A stretch of 64,000 nt of DNA from Epiperipatus broadwayi (lineage: Eukaryota > Onychophora > Udeonychophora > Euonychophora > Peripatidae), in contig JAQFVV010012574.1 of NCBI GenBank assembly GCA_028023455.1, forward strand, positions 791,501-855,500, written 5' to 3'. Positions 12,615 to 23,699 of the stretch are shown in pieces. The notes beneath the pieces are model-generated. The model was not told the origin of the DNA and searched no databases. It worked only from the letters and a program-made list of their open reading frames with translations. The position numbers and the translations under genes are program-made. How positions within the stretch are numbered: the first letter of the stretch is position 1; every line of letters begins with the position of its first letter.

Positions 12615-13377
12615 GATAAAGAAGATAAGAACCAAGGTATCAAATTCCTGAATCTTTTTCAAAGACTTCCACATTCACTAAACTATAAAATGATACTAAA
12701 ACCATTAAATATAAGAAGTGTGTTCTACCCCAAATCCAAAACACTCATGGTCCACAAATTTTCTGGGCTTAAAGGCTTTTTCCATAGGAATGCAAAATTG
12801 TGTAAATTTGAAATTGATTGAAAAAACAACATAGATGTGTATATTAAGGATTTACAAAATATGGGATTAAATATTAATAAAATTTATAGCATAATTGGTA
12901 TATTCTACAACGAAATGAAAAAAATGCTGCAGTCTAAACTCAAAAATACTAAGAAATAAATGTTTACCATATGTACCAAAAATTTCTAACAAATTAAAAA
13001 GAATATGTTCAGAGAAATTTAATATAAGCTTTCATTATTCTCCAACTTTAAATAACTTACTGAAAAAATCAAAAGATAAATTGTCCACTAAATTATCTCA
13101 CCAAATTGTTTATAAAACCTCTTGCACTGAAGTCAATTGCCTATGTCCCTATTATGGTGCATCAAAAGGTAATCTATCTACAAAATTAGCCCAGCACAAT
13201 TATCTATACAATAGAGCTAAAAGAAGTAATGAATATTCCTCCATTTTCATAGAACCCAAACAATACTCTGACCATAAATTCAATTTATCTAAAGCAAAAA
13301 TTGTTATCCTAAGAGGGAGGATAAAAAGAGAAAAATTAAAGAGGGTTGAACCATATCCAAAAATCAATTCACAATAA
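12615..13377 (+). pseudogene. PLE C-terminal remnant with GIY-YIG endonuclease
   Basis: The best-preserved part is the frame 13081-13377 (98 codons). It contains IVYKTSCTEVNC followed by YYGASKGNLSTKLAQH, the layout of the GIY-YIG endonuclease of Penelope-like elements (I/V-Y-K, paired Cys, YxG, then an arginine or lysine and a histidine). Upstream, in shifted frames, are LQNMGLNINKI and LPYVPKISNKLKR, resembling the segments between RT thumb and endonuclease in PLEs. At least two frameshifts and several stops break the reading frame, and the RT catalytic part is missing. In the family, this endonuclease nicks target DNA so that the RT can prime there. The catalytic tyrosines are present in altered context. 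Confidence 0.75.
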
Positions 13378-13619
13378 ATAAAAAAGATACCAGCACTCCT
13401 ATCTAATGAAATGAGCTCTTTAAGAAGATTTCAAATAAAATTTACATAACTACACAACAAATCAAAATAAAAGTGAATATAAGCAAGTATAGTTAAATAC
13501 TGTCAATAATAGTAATATAGTATAGTGATGATTAGGGAACACACTGTACTGAAAGCATGCTTAGCATGAATAAAGCCAATTTTTAAAATGACATATCTAC
13601 CTTTTCTTTATAAATGTTT

Positions 13620-14495
13620 AAAATTAAAGATGCTTTATAACAATATGATAGTAAAATCAAAAGATCAATACATTTTTAGCTTACTGGATGTCATAATATT
13701 GAATCTGTAATTGCATAGGTACAAATTCATTTTCTTATATATGTGCAAAAGATTAATATTAACAAAAAAATCTAAAAAAATCTTGGTAAATTAGTATGAT
13801 GTTTTTGTGGATGGTGCAGACACTGATTTTGTTATAAAGATATTTACAAAGATACTCCAAGTAATATTCATTAAGGCTGTAGCCTCAAGCACATGCGTAT
13901 AAAATACGATAGTAGGGAGTTCAACATTGGTGGTTTTCAATGAAATTGTGTGGCTGATAGATGAGACCTACAATTGAACAAGTTGCCCAAGAAATTTTTA
14001 TTGCAAAAAAACTTAAAAAATGGTTTCTAATGATTTTAAAAATAGATAGTAAAGCATGTAATATATATACAGATATTTATTATTTATAAAAGAATTTATA
14101 TAATCATCATAAAAATTATTTTAAATTTTTTTCTACCTTATTATTATTTTTTACAATAATTATAATAGCCATACTCATTTACAAGGAAGTGATATATATC
14201 AATTATAATAATAATAATAATAATACATTTATTTAATATATAATTGTACAGCACTATAACCCAAATATAAATTGCAAAGAAATTACATTTCTAATAGTTC
14301 TGGCTTGTGTTTTAGAATTTAGAGTCCCATGTGATTGCCATTATTCCATCTGATTGGCTGTCACTTAAGCATTTTTAAAGCGTATCTGTTTGAAGGTGTT
14401 TAACTTTCACGTTATTATAAATAGTATATGTAAAATTAAAAAACAAAATTACATAAAATATAAAAATAAGCATTTATTTTTATAGCGTCTGTATA
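13620..14495. other. A/T-rich spacer
   Basis: Contains a (TAA)n run near 14205-14225. A less A/T-rich segment near 14295-14390 includes GATTGGCTGTCA. A similar GGATTGGCTGTCAGATAAG occurs near 28925, so this may be part of a dispersed repeat. No gene supported. Confidence 0.4.
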
Positions 14496-14499
14496 CAAT

Positions 14500-14572
14500 T
14501 TGTAATTACATTCCTATCGGCCATTCAAAGCGTTTGCACAATTGGCTTGAATGGCCGATATGAATGTAATTA
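14500..14572. repeat. Foldback, ~27-bp arms
   Basis: TGTAATTACATTCCTATCGG at the left continues through CCATTCAA. The right arm from 14547 is the inverted copy. The loop is 18 bases. No coding. It would form a stable hairpin in RNA or cruciform DNA. Confidence 0.75.
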
Positions 14573-14599
14573 TAAATAATATAAGTAAAAAGGGGGAAA

Positions 14600-15045
14600 T
14601 GCAGAAAGAATATTTTAAAAAAAGAGAAAATGGTATCATCGTTTTAAACTAATGATTACATTTTCTAACAAATATAAGAATAATTTTTATTATTCAGATT
14701 GAAATAAACAGCATTACAAAAACCTTTATTGTAAGAGTCCAATATTTAAAACCACGGAAAAATATAAGAATACTTGAGCAACAACTTTAAATATAAAAAA
14801 GAACTAAAAGCACTAGTTTTAAAGTTAACAGAATTGAATAATAAATATATATTATCACTATTGGGAAAATTATGTTGTTAATTATGATCTTATATAAAAA
14901 CTTGTAATTCTATCTTTTTTTTACAAAAAAAAAAAAATCATACTATCTTTATTTAAATCAAGGTGTCTATAAAACTTATTTATTAAAAATTGGAATTAAT
15001 AATATCCAATTTGGAATGAAGATTTCAAACAACAAATCCATATTC
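14600..15045. other. A/T-rich spacer
   Basis: No feature supported. Confidence 0.5.
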
Positions 15046-15049
15046 AACG

Positions 15050-15172
15050 ATAGGAGGGGGAAGAGGAAGAAAACGAAAAAAGAAGAGAAAAGACAAAGAG
15101 GAAGATTAGAAAGAGGAAGAAGAAAAAGAAGAGGAGGAAGAAAAAAGGTAGTAGTAGTAATATATTAATAAT
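15050..15172. repeat. Purine-rich (GA/GAA) tract
   Basis: About 120 bases of almost pure A and G with GAAGAG and GAGGAAG repeats. The mirror character is visible but imperfect. Such homopurine tracts can adopt triplex structures. Confidence 0.85.
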
Positions 15173-15179
15173 AGCAATA

Positions 15180-17025
15180 ACAACAGTAGTAGTAATAATA
15201 AACTAAATCTACATTTTCATCTAAAAAATGTTTCAGGAGCAATTAACTGCTTCTCAAATAAATAAAAAAAGGCAAATTACAAGCAATAATTAAAATTAAA
15301 ATTATTAATATTAAATTATTACAATTACAATAAATACTCTGTTGATTACAATTACTTTTTAATTAAACAAAAATGTAAAAAAAAAAAATGCCAATCTTAA
15401 ATTCCAACATTATAGCAATTTTATGTATCACGTTAACTGAACGTATTATATAATTTAATTATGAAATTTAAAAAATTTATTGAATTATTATAAAGAATGA
15501 TGAACATTTCATTAAGTATAAAAAATCTATGGGATGTTAAATGGTAAATATGTTTAATTAAATATAACTTTTTAAAAATTAAGTATAAACAAGTTTAACG
15601 TAATACTTCAAATTATGAATTTTTAAATCTCAATATTAAAACATAATAAATAAAAAAAGGTTATTAATTAGTCCATTGCAAAATACAAATCTCTAACAAA
15701 TACTCTCTCCCTATTATAGAAAAAGTAGTGAAACAAAAGGTTTTGCTTTCTAAGTTTAGCAATTACAAGGTAATAAAAGAGGATGGGATGGTTTGCTATC
15801 TTTGCTTTATTTCTAGTTAAAATCAGCTAGATATCCACTGCAAGCTAGTACAAACTAAACTTTTTTAAAAGTTTATCAGTCCAGGGTTTAAACGAGGACA
15901 TAAATTAGCAAATAGGTATGCTACTGATAATTTACAAAATTCTTTGATCTTAATATAAGTGCGTGTGCATAAAGAAAATAATATATATATATAATTAGTA
16001 TATTTATAACAAATATCTATTGAATACCACACAAAAATAACAACATCCAATATTTATTATAGGCATTGTAATCGAGTTCAGTTGAATGCATTTTATTACA
16101 TAAAATTTACAGTTAGATATACAATAAAATAAATTTGATTTTTAGACTGAAACATTACTTATAAAAAGTAATTTAAAATTATATTTAAAAAATGTTTAAA
16201 AAAATAACCAGAGATCAGAAACAAAATGGAGAATAGAATTTTTTTACATTTAAAGTTTAGACTACTACAGGTATTTCATATTACTAAACTCTAAAAAAGG
16301 GGCATAAAGCTTAAATTCAAATTAATTTGATTTTTATAAAATAGATATATAATTAAGAAGGCATTGAGATGGACACCTGTTAAATTTAAAAAATAATATG
16401 AAATTAAGGCATTTGAAAATTTGTAGCATTATCATACCAATTGTAGCCATTATGGGTTAAGTATTTATTAAGAATAAATAAATGATAAAGTTTTATTTAT
16501 TTATTAATTTAATCATTATATATATTTTAATCATCTGCATTTGGTATATTTTCCAAGTCAAATGTGAATTAAATTCTCTCATGACTATATAATTCAAGTA
16601 TCGATGAACTATCTCTCCAGTCATTTGTCAAATCTTCGTACTTTTGCTTATGTGAATAATTTATTGTGAATGTGTATATGTTTAATTGTCATACATATAA
16701 TTACAATAGTTTTCATTTTACATTACATTTTATAAACAACTTGAGAACAATACTCTCTCCCTCTCTTTACATTTATTTAATAAATACATATGATTGTGTT
16801 TTATTTCATCTGTAAATTGACAAGTGGGTTTAAAATTTGTTATCACTATTCCACTAATGTATCAAAACCTTTATTATATATACACACACACTTAATCTTT
16901 TAAATTTTATTTTTTCATTCCATAATATTATATCAATTTCCATGCCTTTTTCTGACTTGAATAAACTATATAATTTTAGCCTTTTTATACATCCTCTCTA
17001 ACTACTAACTTATACAATGCTATCG
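15180..17025. other. A/T-rich spacer
   Basis: Trinucleotide-like AGT/AAT runs near 15150-15200, otherwise plain A/T-rich sequence with no gene. The segment 15700-15900 is slightly less A/T-rich but not recognised. Confidence 0.5.
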
Positions 17026-17029
17026 TCCA

Positions 17030-17105
17030 CCTTTATTGTTAAATGGAGGTTATCTTAACAACAGTTTGGAATTGTTGATTGTTATTGATATTATGATTGT
17101 CTAAG
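17030..17105 (+). repeat. Dispersed repeat R, copy 1
   Basis: This stretch (CCTTTATTGTTAAATGGAGG onwards, ending GATTGTCTAAG) matches the reverse complement of 53094-53169 at most positions, and part of it matches 53450-53486. The 53-kb copy lies directly after a PLE 3' tail, so the repeat is probably part of a PLE terminal or untranslated region. Confidence 0.7.
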
Positions 17106-17109
17106 TGTT

Positions 17110-17990
17110 GACTGATTTTATGGGGAGAGTGTCTTTATGTGTATCTGTATATTACTTAGAGGACTACATTTATAAAAATATAGCAAATGCATACAGAGTA
17201 CTCTGTTGAACAAATATTCCTTTTAGTTTATTTTTTATTAACAGTTTAAGATATTATTATTATTTTATTATAAATTTATTTGGTAGAGATCATTTATATA
17301 AAATTAAATGTTTTTACTATAGTAATTTTATTTCTTTATAAATGTTTTAGCTGAACGTACAGCTTTTGTATATATACATACAAGATTTTAAAGTTATTTT
17401 TAAATTTGTAATTGGCACAGAATGTATTTGTGTACAATTGTAATCATTTGAAATCAAAAAAGTAAATGTATTTGAAGTTAATAGTTAACATCTTATAATG
17501 CAATATAATATAAAAAAATATCTTTAACTCTGATGAAGGCTCAGGTTCAGTTGAAGTAGAAGGAAATTATTTGAAAAATTGCAAAAAAGAAAAGTGATAT
17601 TATAGATTATTTACTAACTTATTTATAAATAATTTAAATAAATTACTTACACGGTGTGTTGGTGAGATTATACATATATGTGACAAGCACAATATTTCTG
17701 TCTCATCAAATTTTTTATTTGTCTCCCTCTTTTTTTTTTTACTTTTCTTTATGAAAAATTAGTTTTTAACCTTCTTTCAAACAAGAAAGTCACTCTATTT
17801 ACTGAACAAATTTTCAAAGTTGGAAATATTTCATAATTAATTTCTTTATGCAATTTCATTTTATTATAAAATCAAATGGTCATGTGGTAATGTGTCAATA
17901 TTGAAATTCTAATAATAGGACTACAAAATGATTATAAATAAAGAGAAGAGTAAATAATAAAGTGAAATATTTTGTTTTTGTAACAATAAT
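17110..17990. other. A/T-rich spacer with one hammerhead-like trace
   Basis: At 17528-17564 the plus strand reads CTCTGATGAAGGCTCAGG and then TTGAAGTAGAAGG, resembling the 10050-10087 motif, but the GAAA core is degraded. Otherwise no feature. Confidence 0.4.
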
Positions 17991-17994
17991 ATGA

Positions 17995-18101
<107 letters not shown>

Positions 18102-18104
18102 CCA

Positions 18105-18655
18105 ATACTAGTAGTATAAAAACATACATATGAAAAAATTGATGTGATAAGAATTGATGAGTAAATTTTAATACAGAATTGGTTTAGAAATAAATATTTT
18201 AGAGTAAATATATGTGTCCATCATATTGATAAAATAGATTCAAAACATAATTTGGTCATAATAATAAAAAAAAAGATTTGAGTAAAAAAATGAATTAATA
18301 CATAAATCAATCAATCAATCCAGAAGAGAACATTTAGAAAAGAAATTTAAGAATTAGAAAAGATATAAAGAAGAGTTGATTTAATCCAACACATAGCAGA
18401 ATAAGCAACAACTTATTAAAAATAGCATTCTCAGGAATGTACTAATAATTAAAGATTGATATATAATTCAATTGTTACTAATTTTCTTCTTTTCTATCTG
18501 ATATATGCCATAAATAAGATATAGTAAAAATATACTGAAAGCATACTAGGCAGTAATATGCCAAATATTATTTAAAAAACTAATTTTTCTGTGTGTATTT
18601 CCATTTTACCATATATATAATTTATCAATAAAAATAATGGATACATTGAAAAGAT
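18105..18655. other. A/T-rich spacer
   Basis: No feature supported. Confidence 0.5.
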
Positions 18656-18660
18656 GATAT

Positions 18661-19731
18661 TGTAACAGTCAGAAAACGTGTGACTCATAAACATAGTGCA
18701 GAATTCGACCACCACACAGAACAGCAGCACCATTGAGGTAGCGAAGCCACCCGTGTTACTGAGTTCGAACATAGTTTATTGGTTCCACAATACAATCCAC
18801 GAAACAATGCATCTGATGCGACATTAGTAAATATTTCCTTGGGCACATGGGTCAGGGATATGCAAGAGATTCATGATTTTATTCTCGAGTTAGCCAATAA
18901 TAAAACTAATATTAATTAAACATTCATATTTACATAATCGAGGAAATATTATATAGAATGGGTATCGAATAAATGAAACGTAACTGCAGACGTATAGTTT
19001 AAAATTATTTATTCACACATTTTAATAAGAAAATCATTTACTAATAATATTTTATGGATTCAAAGCTTCATTAGCGGGATTTGCAATACTATTATATTTT
19101 AAAGAATACATTTATTTATACATTATTTTATATTGAGGACTTCAGTAGCAGTATTTCCGATACTGTAATGTTTACAAAAGGAATACATTTATTTGAAGGC
19201 GTAATCTAGCTACCTAAAATTCTCGAGTAAGTATTTCTAATGCATGCTTGGAGAATTTATACCTTTGCATTGCAAGAGTCTAAAGTAAGATTTAAGAGTA
19301 GCAGCGGACATATATTTATTTAATTAAAATATTTATTTTATGACTAAGGGCAAACACTTATTTGAGAGGCAATTACGAAGATAATGCAGAGGCGGAGTGA
19401 TATATAGAATAATAAAATTAAGTAAAGGAACACGTGGTAAGCTTTAGAAAGGTGATATGGAATGGCAGTATATTGAAACTGCAATGCCGCCAATGAGTTT
19501 ATAAGACTGTCAGGCTGGTCTCTGCCTCGGCCCGATGAAGTAAGGTGTGACATAAGCATAACCAGGGACAAGCAGTCCGTGTCGCAATTTTCTGGCTGGC
19601 TACATGACGGGTCAAATCCTACGGGAGCATTTATTAGGTCCGCTTGTGTAGGACGACTGGGGTTAATTTCAACCCTGAAGAATCCGGAATATTTACGGCG
19701 GAATAGATCATCGCGTCTTTAAAACGTAACA
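18661..19731 (+). other. Less A/T-rich block, possible solo LTR
   Basis: The composition changes at 18661, where the sequence begins TGTAACAGTCAG, and the block ends around AAAACGTAACA at 19721-19731. TG...CA ends with short inverted TGTAAC/GTAACA-type motifs are typical of Ty3/Gypsy LTRs. The interior has several CpG-containing stretches unlike the surroundings and no long open frame. I do not see a matching target-site duplication (GATAT before, CATGT after), and no second LTR or internal region is present. A solo LTR is the best guess. Another non-coding element is possible. Confidence 0.3.
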
Positions 19732-19955
19732 CATGTATAAGTATAAACGATTATGATAAGATTTAAATAGATTTCTGACTCGGCCCTACATTATCAACAT
19801 TTACTAAAGAACGTTGGTGACTCTCAAAGAAATGTAATTTTCTGGAATTATTCATGATGATTTAATAAATACAAAACATATATAAATTGGGAATTATTAT
19901 AACTAATACGTCAGCCATTTGCGAAGTAGTAGACCCCTGCATTACAATAAATGAT

Positions 19956-20038
19956 GCATTGAATGCGTGTCAATTTATATGAAAGTTAAGTTAGTTATGA
20001 AAGCAAATATTAATGAAAATTTGACACGCATTCATTGT
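19956..20038. repeat. Foldback, ~21-bp arms
   Basis: GCATTGAATGCGTGTCAATT at the left is inverted as AAATTTGACACGCATTCATT at the right. The loop is about 40 bases. No coding. Confidence 0.7.
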
Positions 20039-20044
20039 TCCAAG

Positions 20045-21845
20045 CGATCATAGATTTAAACTTTGAAAATTGAGACAATTATGAGCATGCAATAATTAAA
20101 TAATAACGATAGATAAAATGTAGATTTGAGAAATATGCACCCAAGAAAGATAGAGTGAGGTAAGCTAGATTATTAGAGAAATTTACACATTAAATTAATT
20201 ATTCAATTTTAGTTATACAAATGATAGTTTTTACATTTTATAATTTAGATAAGTAATATGAAGAAGTGCTATAGCATATTATTAGAGTACTCTAGAGTTT
20301 GAACACAGACAGGTACCTGTTTTATAAGAAGTTTTCTGATTCCATTAGTTTAGCAGCAAAAAGTTCACGAGTGGCAATTCTTTCTTGTATTTATATTTCA
20401 TTTACTTTCACAGCAGCAGCAGCTTTCTCATTTATTTCAGGCAGCAGATCTTCATGGTGAATTTATGACGGGCAATGGAAAGTTCGGCATCTGATAGGCC
20501 ATCTCCCGATGGAGAATAATCTAGGTGCTTTACTCGGTCATACCTTGGCAGGAACAAATTATTTTTATATTTTGGAGACTCTCAGTGATCGAGAGCAAAG
20601 CTAAAGTTGAAGTGAATGTCTCCAGCAAGTCTAAGATGGCCTCTTTTCTTATCTTGATCTTTCACATTTTTGTTAAGGTATTTTTAGGTTCTACTTAATC
20701 TGCCCTGAGGATAATCAATGCATTTTGTTGGTTTTAATTAAAGAAAGCTGCCATTCTATTGTTTACATTTTACATTTACTAATTACATTTTGGGGAATTT
20801 CTCTTTAATTAATCTATTATCTAACACTAACCGATGCTTTTAAATTTCAAAGACAAAAAGGGAACATAAGATTATTTTAACTTTTAATTAAATATTACAT
20901 CAGATTTTTTAGAATTATTATTAAACGAAATTTAAACAAAGCAATAAATATGAACTTTATAATCCAAAATAAATGATTAAAATTATACAAAATTATATAA
21001 CTAAAAGAAATCTAAATTATATTATTTTATCCCTATTTATTGACTTTAATTTGAGATCAAAATGTGTGCATGTTTATGCTGAATTCTACATATATTTATA
21101 CATTTTTAATATTGCTACACACACAATTCGATACCAAAAAGTTTAAATTTGGGCGGGATAGACCGGTCAGTGAGAAACGCCAGAAAAAGGTGAAACTTAA
21201 GATTCGAATACGAATCTTACTGTTTCAATATAAATAACAAATCTATATTAATTTTTAAAAAATCAATTAAATAAAGATAAAATATGTTACTTAATTATGA
21301 AAAAAGAAGTAAAATTTTTAAATTGAACAATGGCAGTTAATTGAATTATTATTTGGAAAAAAAAATTGACTAAAAATTATGTGTAACTATAATGTAATAA
21401 ATGAGTAGTCATCCAACATTTATATTTCCAGAGGAAAGAGAGACTTATGCAACACGGATTTCAGAACAATTAACTTAATAACATACGTGTTTTAAAGATA
21501 TTGAATAAATGGATTCCAATGCATTAGATATATTTATGTGAGATAAGCAATTTAAAAACGAAGTACTGCAAGAGCCCTGAACTTATGACTTAGTGGCGTT
21601 CATATTTGGCTTTTATATAAAAGATTTGTATCTGAAGAGGGATTCAATAGAAGTAAGCTAAGTGTTGATTACAATAATTAACAATTATTTACGAAATTAT
21701 AAATTATAAAAAGCTACACAGGAAGTTAATTAGCGATTCAAAGTGAAAATTGATTGCAGAAAAAAAGGATGATTTAAATAATTCTTATAATATAAAATCT
21801 CATTGGAAGAATTTGTGTATTAAACAATTGTTTACACATAAGTAT
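20045..21845. other. Unrecognised, partly balanced composition
   Basis: The segment 20290-20660 is clearly less A/T-rich than its surroundings (CAG repeats, CATCTCCCGATGGAG), but I recognise no domain or repeat in either strand. 21130-21215 is a second small patch of the same kind. The rest is A/T-rich. Confidence 0.4.
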
Positions 21846-21849
21846 TAGT

Positions 21850-22700
21850 AATAAAAATGACTTTTAAAAAGTAGGAAGTTGCTGACGTTTTGAGATCTAT
21901 TATTGAATATACAGAGAGGAGAAATTAATAATTGTTTAATTGATTTTGAAAAACCATATAATACAGTAAATAGACATTACTTTGTTGAAAAGTTTGGAAA
22001 GAAAAGAGATAAATTGAAGATGCATTAAAGAAAAAATATGAATGTATGTATCTGAAAATATGTGAGAAATTTATTGATCTTATTACTGAAAAGATAAATA
22101 TTAATGAATTGCGTAAGGATGGATGTCTACATAATGATTGGTTTATGAATAGTGAAAATAAAATCATAAAACTTGTAGAATATTTAAGATAAAAATAAAT
22201 TTAAGTAAAATTTAAAAAATGCAGTGAAATAAATCATGAAAAGTAAACATTGTATAAAAAGTTAAAGAGCAAATTAATGCTTTTAAAATTTGGATAACTG
22301 GATGATAGAAGCAATGGTAAAAAAAATTAGATTGACTTATGGAATAAAAATAATAAGTTTTATTGTGGTTCTTAAAATAAATTTAAAAAATAAAATGTCA
22401 AAAGTTTTATTTGGAAAAACACTTTATATGGAACAAAGATATGAATACTTAGAAAAGGAATAAGAAAAAAATGAAGATTATCAGAAAAATCGATTTCCTA
22501 GAGAATAAAACAAATCAGCCCTATGAAATCGCCAAATATATAATTATTTATTGAGGAAATTATGAAATAAAAAAAAGATTAGATCGGGCATGCATTTAAA
22601 GGCTACTAATTATGAGATATGTTAGAAAGGAGTGTAAAGAGTCAAAAAAAAATGTTGAAGAAAGTTGATTGATTATTTTAAATAAGAGAGTAGTTATAGT
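21850..22700 (+). pseudogene. Decayed LINE reverse transcriptase fragment
   Basis: Shifting between frames, the plus strand shows the order of a non-LTR RT. LIDFEKPYNTVNRHYF resembles motif A (I/L-D-F-x-K-A-Y/F-D-x-V). KICEKFIDLITEKI and LRKDGCL follow, where families have a gene-specific loop and G-x-R-Q-G-C-L. Then SFIWKNTLYGTKI resembles the thumb segment with LLYGCE-x-W. Finally IGHAFKGY and LERSVKSQKKMLKKVD resemble the GHxLR...EG...GR end. Motif A's second aspartate is replaced by asparagine, and the segment holding the YADD box is missing or unrecognisable. Many stops and frameshifts. Non-functional. Confidence 0.5.
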
Positions 22701-22704
22701 ATTT

Positions 22705-23550
22705 AAAGACTAAACAAGGCATAGAAAGTGGCCTGTTTTGATAGGGGATTTATCATTTTTAAAAGCTAATTAATGAAGATGAGGATTTAAAGCAAACATC
22801 ACTAGGAAAAGTGATAGCTAATTTTTTTTAATTTTATTTTTAATTATAAAATACTAATGGCTAAATAAATATCAGTAACCTATTTTCTTTTAATGACTGC
22901 CAGCTGTAATTACTTAACTATTGTGTTTTTTAATGTTTTTCTGCAAATTATTATTATTATTATTTTATAATATTGACTATTATAAAACTTTTTATAACTA
23001 GAATTTGAGGGATTTTACATAGATAAAATATTTGTAATAAATGCCATAAAAAATTTATAAATATTTATTATGATTTAGAAATTTTATTTTTATAGGCTTT
23101 ATTTAATATTTACCTGTGATAACTAGAAATTGTCTTTTTTTTTGTTTGTTTTTTCAAATGCTTGATTTATAAATAGACTGTTTTTTCTTGTTTATTATCG
23201 ATAATTAACAGTTTAATTTCATTTAGAAAGATTATTTCTTTGTACATTTTTTTAACCATTCACTTATTATAAATTTGTAATAAAAATAATTAAATAAATA
23301 AAATACTGTTACAAACTTCATATTTTGCCAATAAAACCAACACATTTTAAAAAAAAAAAAAAACTATCACTTCTACATATTTGTTGTTATACTTTTGAAA
23401 ATGACTTTTGAAAATGAATATAATGATATTATAAATCAAAAATGATAGCATCCTATTTTCAATATTTGTTAACTGATGATATTTTTAAAAGTTCGAACTA
23501 TATAAGAATAATAATACAAATAATTGCTGCTACATAGAGGCTGATATCGC
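22705..23550. other. A/T-rich spacer
   Basis: No feature supported. Confidence 0.5.
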
Positions 23551-23552
23551 TT

Positions 23553-23690
23553 TCTCTTTCTCTCTCTCTCATTCTCTTTTTCTCTCTTCCTCATTTTTCC
23601 CTCTATCTTTCTCCCTCTCTCTCCAGCCACCTCTCTTGTTCTGCCCCCTATTTCTCCCCTCTTTCTCTTTCTCTCCCCTAGCTAAAATCC
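23553..23690. repeat. Polypyrimidine (CT-rich) tract
   Basis: About 135 bases of nearly pure C and T with CTCTCT and TTTCTC units. It is followed by GCTAAAATCC rather than an obvious exon, so I do not call it a splice acceptor. Confidence 0.9.
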
Positions 23691-23699
23691 GAGACCCAA

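Larger units (their letters stand above)
11581..13613. repeat. 2-kb palindrome of Penelope-like element 3' halves
   Basis: Arms 11581-12549 and 12615-13613 are inverted copies, with a 65-base centre. Matching ends include the segment around AAAGGTAGACATTTTA at 11590 and its inverse near 13605, and the segment around ACCTTGGTTCTTATTTTC at 12525 and its inverse near 12620. Each arm carries the same decayed PLE coding end reading outwards from the centre. PLEs are known to insert as inverted or partly tandem copies. The arms have diverged by scattered substitutions and small indels, so the palindrome is not recent. Confidence 0.8.

Noticed and set aside
23553-23690. Strong splice acceptor at the end of the polypyrimidine tract
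   Set aside because: No open frame or exon-like sequence and no donor follow at a sensible distance.
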